Of a stretch of DNA of 64,000 nt, positions 49,950-59,296 are shown in pieces. Numbering within the stretch: position 1 is the first letter of the stretch; each line of letters starts with the position of its first letter. The translations under genes were made by a program, and so were the position numbers. Origin of the DNA: JBFFZF01 sp050732695 (lineage in GTDB: Bacteria; Gemmatimonadota; Gemmatimonadetes; Longimicrobiales; RSA9); assembly GCA_050732695.1 (NCBI GenBank), contig JBOHRL010000037.1, forward strand, positions 1 to 64,000. The letters run 5' to 3'. Under the pieces are notes generated by a model, which made no database searches, was not told the origin of the DNA, and worked only from the letters and a program-made list of their open reading frames with translations.

Positions 49950-51349
49950 CGGCTCAGACGGCCTGTGGCGAGGCGGTAGAGTTCGGCGTAGAGGGCTGCT
50001 GAGCGGGCCCACGACCAGTCGGTTGCCATGCAGCGGCGCTGAAGCGCGTTCCAGCCGCGGGCGCGCCACGAATCGAAGGCGTGACGGCAGGCACCGACCA
50101 CGGCGGCCGGCGAAGCATCATCGAAGAGGAAGCCAGTCTTCTCGTGCGTGACCGTGTCGACGAGGCCGCCCGTATGCCTGGCGATGGGCGGGGTCCCGTA
50201 CCGTTGCGCGATCATCTGGCCGAGGCCGCACGGTTCGTAGCGGGACGGCATGAGGAAGAAGTCGGCGCCGGCGTAGATGCGGTGCGCGAGTGCATCATCG
50301 AAGCGAAGGACGGTCGCGATGCGGGACGGGGCGGCGCGTGCGGCGGCTGCGAGTTCGCGTTCGTACGCGGCATCGCCATCGCCGAGCACGACCAACCGAG
50401 CGCCGATCTCGAGCAGGTGCGGCAGTGCGCGCAGCACGAGATCGATGCCCTTCTGCACGGCGAGGCGTGTGACCATGGCGACGATCGGGCCGCCGCCGTC
50501 GAGGCCGCTCTCGGCGATGAGTGCATCGCGATCGAGCATCTTTCGACCAAGCGTCTTCGCGTTGTACGTCGCGGCCAGGTTCGGGTCGCGGGCTGGATTC
50601 CACACGCCGGTATCGATGCCGTTCAGGATGCCGTGCAGCACGCGGCGGCGGAAATGCAGCAATCCCTCCAGGCCGGCGCCGTAGGCGGGCGTCTGGATCT
50701 CGCGCGCGTACGTGGGCGATACGGTCACGAGGCGGTCCGACAGCGCGAGCCCGGCTTTCAGGAACGAAACAACGCCGTGGAACTCGATCCCGTTCTCGGC
50801 GCGGTAGAACACCGGCGGAATGCCGGTCTGCGCAACCAGTGCGGGCGGGAAGTTGCCCTGGTACGCGAGATTGTGGATGGCGAAGACCGTCGCCGCATCG
50901 AGATCGTCCGTCACGCCCCACACCGGGACCAGGCCGGTGGTCCAGTCGTTCAGGTGGATGACGTCCGGTTTCCAGTGGCGAGCGTAATGCACGATCGCAC
51001 GGCAGAAGAAAGCGAAACGTCGGCCCAGCTCGAGGGGATCGCCGGCCGGTGTGCTGTAGGGCGAGCCGCCATGGAAAAACCCGGGCTGGTCAACCAGCAC
51101 CGCAGGCGCGGGACCACCCTCCGTATGCGTGACGTAACGCGTTGGTACGGTACCGGCCAGCCATGGGACCTGCGTGGTCTCGGTTTCGATCCCGGCCGCA
51201 TGGATCGTAATCGCTGAGTAGAACGGCAGGATGATGCGGATGTCGTGGCCGGCCGCGGCGAGCGCGTCGGGCAGGGTGCGCGAAACGTCGGCGAGGCCGC
51301 CGGACTTGAAGTACGGCACGGCTTCCGAGGTCGCGAACAGAATCTTCAT
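49946..51349 (-). CDS. glgA: Glycogen synthase (ADP-glucose, GT5)
   Basis: 467 residues. GT5 signature MKILFATSEAVPYFKSGGLA DVSRTLPDAL with the KxGGL ADP-glucose loop. Further blocks: PDVIHLNDWTTGLVPVWGV, ATVFAIHNLAYQGNFPPALV, LLHFRRRVLHGILNGIDTG, VAMVTRLAVQKGIDLVLRAL and FLMPSRYEPCGLGQMIAQRY with the catalytic glutamate. Elongates alpha-1,4-glucan. The ATG overlaps the stop of the upstream glycosidase-like gene (ATGA). Confidence 0.94.
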   Translation of the reverse strand: MKILFATSEAVPYFKSGGLADVSRTLPDALAAAGHDIRIILPFYSAITIHAAGIETETTQVPWLAGTVPTRYVTHTEGGPAPAVLVDQPGFFHGGSPYSTPAGDPLELGRRFAFFCRAIVHYARHWKPDVIHLNDWTTGLVPVWGVTDDLDAATVFAIHNLAYQGNFPPALVAQTGIPPVFYRAENGIEFHGVVSFLKAGLALSDRLVTVSPTYAREIQTPAYGAGLEGLLHFRRRVLHGILNGIDTGVWNPARDPNLAATYNAKTLGRKMLDRDALIAESGLDGGGPIVAMVTRLAVQKGIDLVLRALPHLLEIGARLVVLGDGDAAYERELAAAARAAPSRIATVLRFDDALAHRIYAGADFFLMPSRYEPCGLGQMIAQRYGTPPIARHTGGLVDTVTHEKTGFLFDDASPAAVVGACRHAFDSWRARGWNALQRRCMATDWSWARSAALYAELYRLATGRLSR

Positions 51350-53241
51350 CGCTTGGTTTTCGGGCCGGGCGTGGCGCGTTGCTGGAGCAGCGTCCAGACG
51401 AGGAATCCAGCTTCGGCGGCCGCCCACGGGCCGCGGACAATCTGGCCGGTCTCCGGATCGAAGGTCTGGCCTGCGATGCCGCCGGGCAGGTCCAGCTTCA
51501 TGAGCGTGTCGATGGCGGCATTGCGGCGAGGGCCGAGGAGGGCGGCGCAGAGTGCCACGAAACTGGCTTCCGCCGGCTGACTTCGGGCCGAGAGGCCCGG
51601 GTACGGCGAGGCACCGTGCCAGAGCGGATAACGCTTCGAGTGCAACATGTCCATGGTATCGCTCCAGATCGGGTCGTCCTCATCACAGAACCCGAGCCAT
51701 GGCAGAAGACGGAGGCTGCCGAGCGGATCATCGTAGATGGCGACATTCCCTTTCAGGTCCGAGGCACCGCCGATCACGCGAACGCCATCCCAGTTCACGG
51801 TGCAGCGCTGCCAGAACGCGGCAGCGACTTCCTCGTCGCCGCCATCGAGACGAAGTCGTGAGTTCCCTTCGCGCGATCGCAAGAGGCGGGGCAACGCCCG
51901 GCACACGCGCCAGACCAGCACATTGTCGAAGGAAAGGTACGGGTAGTCGCCGCGATCGCCGGATGGATAGCGATCGGAAGAACCGAGGTAGATGTCGGGG
52001 TGAAGCCGGCTGTAGATCGCTTCGTCCAGCTCACGCAGGACCTGCTGCACGATCACTTCGTCGAGGAACTCGTCATCCTTCGTTATGTCGACGTAGCGCT
52101 CGATCGCAAGGATATAATCGCAGAGTTGGCCGAGCGCGAAGCCGGGGGCAAGCACCGAACCATTCAGGTAGCGTTGCGGATGCCCGGGCCGGTCCGAGTA
52201 CTGTTCGAGCAGGCGCATCAGCAGGTCGCGGGCAAGCCATGCATCGGTCAGCGCCAGCGCGGGCAGGCTCCACGCCAGCGCCGCCCGCTCGAAGTAGACC
52301 GCACATGCACCGTGCTCGCGAGAACGTGACCGCATGGGATACGCGCGATCATCATCGATGGCGCGCGCCACGGCCGTATAATAATGGAATACGACGTTAC
52401 GCCCGACGAGGTCGCGCGCCGCACCGTCCGCAGCGCGCCCGATGCGCGCGAGTTCGAGCCGGCTCAGCCGGATCAGTTCCGCAGCGCCCATGCCCTCCAA
52501 CCACGTGGAGGTCGCGAGTGCGCCGTCCCGTTCCGGCCCCGCCCCGATGTACAGCGGGACGGAGGCGCGGCGGCCCGCTTTCAGCTTCATGGTCCGATCG
52601 ATGCGAAAACGCAGCGCCGTGCCGTTTGCGACCGCACGTTCTTCGAACGGCTCGAGAGGTGACCAGCCGGCATCCCCCGTATCCGCTCTGTACGTCGCAG
52701 CCTCGCCGGCGTACAGCGCGAGCGCCGCGCCACGCGGACCTTCGCCCAGTTCGAGCGCCACGCCATGGCCCCTCGCACCCCGCACGATGCGATTCATGTC
52801 CGGCAGCGGCCGTGCCGTGGCCAATGTGGCCATTGACCAGCGCCAGCACCCGTCGAAGATGACGCTCAGATCGACACTCGAGCCCGCCATGTTCTCGACT
52901 TCAACATGAATCAGAGCACCCCGCACGATCGGCTCGAATCCACCCGGCGCCGTGAGCGTACACGTGACTCCCAGTGCCCCGATCCTCGCCCGGTAGCGCG
53001 GCAGCCACCGATCCAGCCGCTCCCACTTCAACCCGCCCGCCTCGCACACTTCGCCATCGACCAGGAAACGCACGCGCAGCAACGCATCGCCATCCTGGTC
53101 CGGGATGCGTTCTGCCGCCCATGACACGAGTCCGTTCCATCCGCGATGAACGACGTTCAACTCGTGGATCGAGCCGTCCCGCAATGCGATGTACGGCATC
53201 GCGACGTAGTGATTTCCGGTCACCTCCCACGCCCCGGCCAT
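51346..53241 (-). CDS. Six-hairpin (alpha/alpha barrel) glycoside hydrolase-like protein
   Basis: 631 residues, no signal peptide. The first 290 are beta-rich (VTGNHYVAMPYIALRDGSIH, GVTCTLTAPGGFEPIVRGA, DGCWRWSMATLATARPLPD). The C-terminal 320 are helical with paired aromatic and acidic motifs: YLNGSVLAPGFALGQLCDYI, YPSGDRGDYPYLSFDNVLVW, WHGASPYPGLSARSQPAEAS and GGIAGQTFDPETGQIVRGPW. The layout resembles glycogen-debranching and GH125-like families, but I cannot assign one. Coupling to glgA suggests a role in glucan or compatible-solute metabolism. Which acid residues are catalytic is not clear. Confidence 0.6.
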   Translation of the reverse strand: MAGAWEVTGNHYVAMPYIALRDGSIHELNVVHRGWNGLVSWAAERIPDQDGDALLRVRFLVDGEVCEAGGLKWERLDRWLPRYRARIGALGVTCTLTAPGGFEPIVRGALIHVEVENMAGSSVDLSVIFDGCWRWSMATLATARPLPDMNRIVRGARGHGVALELGEGPRGAALALYAGEAATYRADTGDAGWSPLEPFEERAVANGTALRFRIDRTMKLKAGRRASVPLYIGAGPERDGALATSTWLEGMGAAELIRLSRLELARIGRAADGAARDLVGRNVVFHYYTAVARAIDDDRAYPMRSRSREHGACAVYFERAALAWSLPALALTDAWLARDLLMRLLEQYSDRPGHPQRYLNGSVLAPGFALGQLCDYILAIERYVDITKDDEFLDEVIVQQVLRELDEAIYSRLHPDIYLGSSDRYPSGDRGDYPYLSFDNVLVWRVCRALPRLLRSREGNSRLRLDGGDEEVAAAFWQRCTVNWDGVRVIGGASDLKGNVAIYDDPLGSLRLLPWLGFCDEDDPIWSDTMDMLHSKRYPLWHGASPYPGLSARSQPAEASFVALCAALLGPRRNAAIDTLMKLDLPGGIAGQTFDPETGQIVRGPWAAAEAGFLVWTLLQQRATPGPKTKR

Positions 53242-53453
53242 GCGTCCTGGACTCCCTGTCGAGGCCAGCCGGCGAGAGGCGGCGGGGGTGACCGTTGAGG
53301 TCCCGCGCCGAGGGCTTCCGCCAGGTTGGCAGATTCTGGTTAACTAGTTGACATTACTGAATTTGAGCCATGCGGATGGAAGTCCGCTGGCCGCCAAACA
53401 TGGGTGGCGGGAGCGCGTCCGTCAAACCCGGGCGGCGGGCCCGAATGGCATGC

Positions 53454-53483
53454 TTGACTCGGGCCCGGCGGGGCGGGTATGTT
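53454..53483 (+). promoter_or_regulatory. Candidate promoter of the TonB-dependent receptor
   Basis: -35 TTGACT (53454-53459), 18-bp spacer, -10 TATGTT (53478-53483). The -10 and spacing are identical to those of the ptsN promoter. It predicts a leader of about 320 nt before the receptor ATG at 53812. Confidence 0.5.
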
Positions 53484-53658
53484 GGGTCTGGAAACACTCT
53501 CCGGCGTCCGTCGTCAAGGGCCGAAGCATTGGAGGGGCTGCGGGAGGCGCGCTCATTTCGGACCTCTCCCAAAAGTCGTGAAACGGGTCGCAGCCGCAGT
53601 TACTTCCAGTCTGTTTCGAACCGCAGGCGCGCGGATCGTCCGGAGGCAGGGCGGGTCG

Positions 53659-53700
53659 GTGACAGGAGCCTCGAAAGAGGTTTCGTCCTCGGCCCGTCAC
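53659..53700 (+). promoter_or_regulatory. Nested hairpin in the receptor leader
   Basis: GTGAC (53659-53663) and AGGA (53664-53667) pair with TCCT (53686-53689) and GTCAC (53696-53700). Inside, CCTC-GAAA-GAGG (53669-53680) forms a short stem with a GNRA tetraloop. There is no U-run, so it is not a terminator. Confidence 0.35.
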
Positions 53701-53811
53701 GCTTAGGTGGGTACAGCCTGATTGCAGAACGAGGGCTGGCGCCGACCACCATCCAGAGGCAATCTCCGATCCCAATTGCCGGCAACGACCCTCATGACGA
53801 GGAAGACACAG

Positions 53812-56634
53812 ATGCGTGAATTCTTGCGTGGGTGTTCGCTCGTGGCATGCGCGGTGGTGGGATTGTTCGGGGTCACGACAGACGTAACCGCGCAGGGTGC
53901 GATCGCCGGCCGGGTCACGTCGGTCGATAACGGCCGGCCGGTCGTGAGTGCGTACGTTCAGGTCGACGATGAAACCGGGCGGCGAGTGGCAACCGGCTTG
54001 ACGAACCAGGACGGTGCCTACCGGATCCAGAATATCGCGCCGGGAACCTACACGGTGACTGCGTCGGCTGCGGGCTACACGGCGGGCACGACGCCAGCCG
54101 TCACGGTACAGACGGGCCAGACGGCGAACGCGAACCTGTCGCTGGAAACCGCGGTTTTCCAGTTGAGCGAAGTCGTTGCGACGGTGTCGAAACGAGTCGA
54201 GAAGGCGCTCGAAGCACCGGCGAGAACGGAGGTCATCGGAGCGACCGAGTTGGAGAACCGGCCCACGCCGACCGTGGTCGACCACATGCGCGACATTGCA
54301 GCGGTCGATGTGATCTCACAAGGACTTCAGTCGACGAACGTGGTGGTACGCGGCTTCAACAACATCTTTTCCGGCGCACTGCACACCTTGACCGACAACC
54401 GCATTGCGGGCGTTCCTTCGCTACGCGTGAACGTGCTCAACTTCATCCCTTCGACAAACGAGGATCTGGAACGGATCGAGATCGTGCTCGGCCCCGGCTC
54501 GGCGCTGTACGGTCCGAACACGGCAAACGGCGTGCTGCACATGATCACGAAGTCGCCGCTGGACGAACCGTACACATCGATCTCGCTCGCAGGCGGAGAG
54601 CGTTCGGTGGTTCTCGGCTCGTTCCGCACGAGCCAGCACTTCTCGGAGAATCTCGGTTTCAAGGTTTCCGGGCAGTACTTTGGCGGTAACGAGTGGGAGT
54701 ACACGGATCCAGTGGAAGCGGCGGAGAAGACGAAGTTCGCGTCAGACCCGTTCTGGAAGCAGGACCTGATGCTGGCGACAGGCATCAGTTCGGAACAGGC
54801 GGACCGTCGCATAGCCCGCATCGGAAACCGCGATTTCGATCTGGAGCGGTGGAGCGGCGAGGCGCGCATGGACTGGCGAGCTTCGCCGGACCTGCGCACC
54901 GTGTTCAGCATCGGCCGCAGCAACGCATCGCAGATCGAGGCGACGGGCCTGGGCGCCGCGCAGGCACAGGACTGGACCTACACGTTCTACCAGGCGCGCG
55001 CGAACTATCGACGACTGTTTGTGCAGGGATACCTGAATGCGAGCGATGCGGGCGATACGTATCTGCTCCGGAACGGCACGCCGATCGTGGACCGTTCGAA
55101 GCTGTGGGTCGGCCAGGTGCAGCACGGCTTCGATCTTGGACAGCGGCAGACGTTCACCTACGGCACCGACATCCTGTACACGAACCCGGAAACGGAAGGC
55201 ACGATCAACGGCAAGTACGAGGACGATGACAAGACGACGGAGATCGGCGTCTATCTTCAGTCCGAGACGGCACTTTCTCCGAAGTTCGATCTCGTGCTCG
55301 CCGGCCGGATGGACGATCACACCGCGCTGCCGGACCCGGTCTTCTCGCCGCGTGCCGGTCTGGTGTTCAAGCCGGCGGACAACCAGTCGTTCCGGGTCAC
55401 CTACAATCGCGCGTTCTCGACACCCAGTTCGCTGAACCAGTTTCTCGATCTGCCAACCGCGGCGCCGGTCCCGAGCCTCGCGCGCCTTGGCTTCAGCGTC
55501 CGCGTGCAGGGTACGGGTGACACGGGCTTTCGTTTTGCCCAATCGAACGGAAGCTATCTGATGCGCTCCCCCTTCACGCCCGGCGGCCTCGGCGGACCTG
55601 CGCAGTTGCTGCCGGCGGACGTGACCCCATTCTGGAGGGGGGCCGTGCAGGTGGCAGCAGCACAGGCGGCGCAGGCCGGTTCGCCGATCGATCCGCAGCT
55701 GCTCCAGTATCTGTTGAGTCTGACGCCGACGGCTGCACAGATCGGCACGAACTACCTGAACCCGACCAACGGGCAGACGGGCGAGCTGGCGGCACTGGTG
55801 CTTCCCGACATCGATCCGATCAAGGAAGAGACCAGCTCGACGTTCGAAGTCGGCTATCAGGGTCAGCTGGGCGATCGCTTCGTGCTGGCCGCAGACGTCT
55901 GGTTCTCGAAGCGCAAGGACCTGATCACGCCACTCACGACGCAGACTCCGCTGCTGCTGCTCAACGGTCCTGCGACGGGCCAGTTCCTCGTCACGCGGCT
56001 GGTGACGGATCTCGGCATGTCGCCGCAGCAGGCGGCGGCAATCGCGGGCCAGCTCGCGCCCGGTCTCGCGATGATCCCGCTGGGTGTCATTTCATCGGCT
56101 GACGTGAATGCGAATGGCGCGCAACTGCTGGCCTCGTACACGAACGTCAACGCCGATATCGACCTGTGGGGTGCGGACATCACGGCCACGATCCTGCTCA
56201 GCGACCGGGTCGCACTCAACGCATCGACATCGCTGGTGAACGATGACCTGTTCGAGTACGTCGTGGGCAGTGATACGACGAGTGTCCCATTGAATGCGCC
56301 GAAGTTCAAGATGGCGGGATCGGTCGCCTACCGTGATCCGGCACGCCCGTTCGGTGGCGAGCTACGCCTGCGCTACACGGATGGGTTTCCGGCGAATTCC
56401 GGAGTATACCAGGGAACCGCGTGCATCGAAGGCAGCGCGCCAGCCCTCACGATTGAACCGTGCGTGGAGAGCTACACGCTCGTCGATGTCGTGGCGAACT
56501 ACCGCCTGCCGTTCGCACCCGGTGCTTCTCTCGATCTGAGCGTGCAGAACCTGTTCGACACGGATTATCGGAGTTTCCCGGGCGTGCCGGATATCGGTCG
56601 CTTCGCGATGCTGCGTTTGCGCTACGAGTTCTGA
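53812..56634 (+). CDS. TonB-dependent receptor with N-terminal carboxypeptidase-like domain
   Basis: 940 residues. Signal peptide (REFLRGCSLVACAVVGLFG, ending TAQ), then a carboxypeptidase-regulatory domain (GAIAGRVTSVDNGRPVVSAY, GAYRIQNIAPGTYTVTASAA), a plug (APARTEVIGATELENRPTPT, VDHMRDIAAVDVISQGLQST, NVVVRGFNNIFSGALHTLTD) and a barrel that ends in LRYEF. Such SusC-like proteins import glycans, siderophores or peptides in an energy-dependent way. No SusD partner or TonB box assignment is evident. GAGGAAG precedes the ATG; the frame is open upstream to 53722 without a ribosome site. Monocistronic and convergent with recN. Confidence 0.92.
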   Translation: MREFLRGCSLVACAVVGLFGVTTDVTAQGAIAGRVTSVDNGRPVVSAYVQVDDETGRRVATGLTNQDGAYRIQNIAPGTYTVTASAAGYTAGTTPAVTVQTGQTANANLSLETAVFQLSEVVATVSKRVEKALEAPARTEVIGATELENRPTPTVVDHMRDIAAVDVISQGLQSTNVVVRGFNNIFSGALHTLTDNRIAGVPSLRVNVLNFIPSTNEDLERIEIVLGPGSALYGPNTANGVLHMITKSPLDEPYTSISLAGGERSVVLGSFRTSQHFSENLGFKVSGQYFGGNEWEYTDPVEAAEKTKFASDPFWKQDLMLATGISSEQADRRIARIGNRDFDLERWSGEARMDWRASPDLRTVFSIGRSNASQIEATGLGAAQAQDWTYTFYQARANYRRLFVQGYLNASDAGDTYLLRNGTPIVDRSKLWVGQVQHGFDLGQRQTFTYGTDILYTNPETEGTINGKYEDDDKTTEIGVYLQSETALSPKFDLVLAGRMDDHTALPDPVFSPRAGLVFKPADNQSFRVTYNRAFSTPSSLNQFLDLPTAAPVPSLARLGFSVRVQGTGDTGFRFAQSNGSYLMRSPFTPGGLGGPAQLLPADVTPFWRGAVQVAAAQAAQAGSPIDPQLLQYLLSLTPTAAQIGTNYLNPTNGQTGELAALVLPDIDPIKEETSSTFEVGYQGQLGDRFVLAADVWFSKRKDLITPLTTQTPLLLLNGPATGQFLVTRLVTDLGMSPQQAAAIAGQLAPGLAMIPLGVISSADVNANGAQLLASYTNVNADIDLWGADITATILLSDRVALNASTSLVNDDLFEYVVGSDTTSVPLNAPKFKMAGSVAYRDPARPFGGELRLRYTDGFPANSGVYQGTACIEGSAPALTIEPCVESYTLVDVVANYRLPFAPGASLDLSVQNLFDTDYRSFPGVPDIGRFAMLRLRYEF

Positions 56635-56652
56635 TTCGCGACGCAGGGCTGG

Positions 56653-58314
56653 TCAGCGCGCTTCGAGCAAGTCGCGTGCGTGTTCGAGGCTGGCGTGGCT
56701 GTCCGGATCGCCACTCAGCATGCGGGCCAGCTCCCTGATGCGCGCTTCGCCGGACACGGCGCGAACGGCCGTGCTGGCGCGGCCGGCGCGCACGGCCTTC
56801 TCCACGACGAGGTGGTGGTCGGCGCGGGAAGCGATCTGCGGCAGGTGCGTGACGACGAAGACCTGGTGATCGCGAGCGACGTCACGCAGCCGGTCAGCCA
56901 CCTGAATCGCGACGCGGCCGCCGATCCCGGCATCGATTTCGTCGAAGACGAGTGACGGGATGCGGTCCTCCCGGGCGAGGATCGACTTGAGCGCGAGCAT
57001 GATGCGCGAGAGTTCGCCTCCTGACGCAATGCGTGCGAGCGGGCCCGGTTCGAAGCCGGCATTCACGGTGACACGGAACTCGACAGACTCCGCGCCCGTG
57101 GCGCCCGGCGATGAGAGAGGCACGAGGTCCGTGACGAAATGGCCGCCGGGCATGCCGAGCCGGCCGAGCACCTCGTTCACGCGTTTGTCGAGCCGGGCCG
57201 CCGCCTTCTGGCGCGCAGTGCTGAGTGATTCTACAGCCGCGAGATGTTCGGCGCGGGCGTGCGTCAGAGCTTCCTCGATGGCCTTTCGTTCGAACCCGAT
57301 TCCATCCAACGCAATCAGTTCCTGGCGTGCAGTGTGCCCTGCGGCGATCACGTCAGCGAGCGACGGCCCGTACTTGGCCTGAAGCCGGAACAGCAGGTCC
57401 TGGCGGCGGCGCAGCTCCTCGAGACGAGCGGGGTTGTGCTCGATCGCGCTCGAGTATTCGCCCAGTTGACGGCCCAGCTCCTGCAAGGCGTGATAGGCTT
57501 CTTCCAGCACGGTCTCATCGAGCGAGCGTGACGCATCGAGCCGGATCAGGTTCGCGAGCGTCTTGCGCAGCATGGCCAGCTGCGCCGGGATCGAATCGTC
57601 CGCGGCGTAGAGTGACTGGTGCAGGCGCTGGCTCAGACGGGCGAGTTCTTCCGCGTGTTCGAGACGGCTCGCCTCCTGTTCGAGCGCAATGTCCTCACCG
57701 GCATTGATCGCCGCGCGTTCGATCTCCTCGGCCTGGAACCGCAGGAAGTCGGCGCGCTGAGCGGTTTCGCGCCGTCTCGCATCGAGCGTGTCGAGGTCGT
57801 TCTGCAAGCGGCCCACGTCGCGCCATCGGTCGGCGGTCCGATCCGCCACCTCGCCTGCTGCTGCGAATGCGTCGAGAATCTGTCGTTGGGGTTCCGCATG
57901 AAGGAGCGTCTGGTGCTCGTGCTGGCCGTGCAGGTCGACGAGCCGGCGGCCGATGTCGCCGATCAGCGTTGCGGTCGAAGCGGCGCCATTGATCCACGCA
58001 CGGCTTCGGCCCTCGGCGGCGATCTCACGGCGGAGGACGACGAGATCGTCTTCGATGCCGATGCCGCGATCCTCGAGCATGGCAACGACGTCCGGTTGGC
58101 CGGCGATGAGGAACACGCCTTCAACGACCGCACGCGCCTTGCCTGCACGAACGGCCTCTGCCGATGCACGTTCGCCGAGGAGCAGCGCGAGCGCACCCAC
58201 GAGGATCGACTTCCCTGCTCCGGTCTCGCCCGTCAGCGCATTCAGCCCGGGCTCGGGGCGAAGCGTCAGCGATTCGATGACGGCGAAGTTCTCGACGCGA
58301 AGTTCGACCAGCAT
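56653..58314 (-). CDS. recN: DNA repair protein RecN
   Basis: 553 residues, SMC-like. N-terminal MLVELRVENFAVIESLTLRP and Walker A LTGETGAGKSILVGALALLL; coiled coil from about 150 to 380 (RRRETAQRADFLRFQAEEIE and others); ABC signature IASGGELSRIMLALKSIL; Walker B PSLVFDEIDAGIGG; then VVTHLPQIASRADHHLVVEK. It acts in double-strand-break repair. Last gene of the folD operon, with a 58-bp gap before it. Confidence 0.95.
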   Translation of the reverse strand: MLVELRVENFAVIESLTLRPEPGLNALTGETGAGKSILVGALALLLGERASAEAVRAGKARAVVEGVFLIAGQPDVVAMLEDRGIGIEDDLVVLRREIAAEGRSRAWINGAASTATLIGDIGRRLVDLHGQHEHQTLLHAEPQRQILDAFAAAGEVADRTADRWRDVGRLQNDLDTLDARRRETAQRADFLRFQAEEIERAAINAGEDIALEQEASRLEHAEELARLSQRLHQSLYAADDSIPAQLAMLRKTLANLIRLDASRSLDETVLEEAYHALQELGRQLGEYSSAIEHNPARLEELRRRQDLLFRLQAKYGPSLADVIAAGHTARQELIALDGIGFERKAIEEALTHARAEHLAAVESLSTARQKAAARLDKRVNEVLGRLGMPGGHFVTDLVPLSSPGATGAESVEFRVTVNAGFEPGPLARIASGGELSRIMLALKSILAREDRIPSLVFDEIDAGIGGRVAIQVADRLRDVARDHQVFVVTHLPQIASRADHHLVVEKAVRAGRASTAVRAVSGEARIRELARMLSGDPDSHASLEHARDLLEAR

Positions 58315-58372
58315 GGGTCCAATTTATCCACCGGCGCAGGGGACGGCGCCATGGCGGTGAGTGGCAGGACGA

Positions 58373-59296
58373 TCAGGACCAGCGCGTGCGTTCCGGCGGC
58401 TCGACGCTCCAGTGCAGTTTGCGCCGCAGCGTGCTGAAGAAGTTCTGGTCCGCGAACCGTACCAGTCGAACACGCGCCTCGCCTCGCCGCACGACCAGGC
58501 GGTCGCCGGGCCGCAACCGCTCTCCATCCTGCCCATCCAGCGTGAGGATCAGCTCGGTCATTGGAGCGAGCGGCTCGACCGTCAGCACAGCAGTCGGTGC
58601 GAGGAGCAGCGGCCGGATGCCCAGCGTATGCGGGCAGATCGGTGTGGCCAGGATGCACTCGACACTGGGCACGACGACGGGTCCGTTGGCGGACAGTGAA
58701 TACGCCGTCGAGCCTGTCGGCGTGGCGAAGATGATGCCGTCCGCGCTGTACGTGGCGATTTCGGTGCCTTCCGGATCAACGCGGAGCGCGATGCGGACGA
58801 CGCGCGCAAGACCGCCCTTGTGCAGCACGGCATCATTGAGAGCGACGTGATGCACGCCCTGGGTCCCGTCCTCGTGAATGACGCAGGCATCGAGCGTGAT
58901 GCGATCATCGAGCCAGAAGTCGCCAGCAAAGACGCGAGGCAGGTATTCCTCGACTTCCTGCGGCCCGATCGATGTCAGGAATCCGAGATGGCCGAGATTC
59001 ACGCCGAGGACGGGCGTCCCGTGCGTCGCCACCATGCGCGCCCCGCGCAGCAGTGTACCATCGCCGCCCAGCGTGATGAGCAGGTCGATGTCGCCGGGGT
59101 CGAGCGGCTCCGCATCGCGCACGTGTTCGGTGAGGATGTCCTCTGCCAGGAGTTCCGCTCCGCTGTCCGTTGCAATCCTGCGAATGGTACCGAGCACGGG
59201 AAGGAATCGCTCGTGCTCGGTCTGGCCGACAATGCCGATGCGTCGAAACGTCGTGCGCTCTTCGGTTGCGGAACCGGTCGAGGGTCGCGGATTCAT
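58373..59296 (-). CDS. nadK: NAD kinase
   Basis: 307 residues. GGDGT motif in LITLGGDGTLLRGARMVA (about 77-81), LGVNLGHLGFLTSIG, VALNDAVLHKG (the NE/D motif as ND), and TYSADGIIFATPTGSTAYSL with the glycine-rich loop. Makes NADP from NAD and ATP. The start overlaps the dxs stop by 4 bp. The N-terminal 18 residues before RRIGIVGQ are extra and may be disordered. Confidence 0.93.
   Translation of the reverse strand: MNPRPSTGSATEERTTFRRIGIVGQTEHERFLPVLGTIRRIATDSGAELLAEDILTEHVRDAEPLDPGDIDLLITLGGDGTLLRGARMVATHGTPVLGVNLGHLGFLTSIGPQEVEEYLPRVFAGDFWLDDRITLDACVIHEDGTQGVHHVALNDAVLHKGGLARVVRIALRVDPEGTEIATYSADGIIFATPTGSTAYSLSANGPVVVPSVECILATPICPHTLGIRPLLLAPTAVLTVEPLAPMTELILTLDGQDGERLRPGDRLVVRRGEARVRLVRFADQNFFSTLRRKLHWSVEPPERTRWS

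Larger units (their letters stand above)
53242..53811. other. 570-bp intergenic region between the glycosidase-like gene and the TonB receptor
   Basis: No convincing gene is seen. The first about 200 bp serve as upstream region of the minus-strand glycosidase-like gene. A plus-strand promoter candidate lies at 53454-53483. The remaining 320 bp would be transcribed leader of the receptor, with at least one nested hairpin at 53659-53700. I could not match it to a known riboswitch. Confidence 0.5.

Noticed and set aside
53422..54285. Minus-strand frame of 287 codons over the TonB receptor start
   Set aside because: Arg-rich shadow translation without motif; opposite the receptor signal peptide and carboxypeptidase-like domain.
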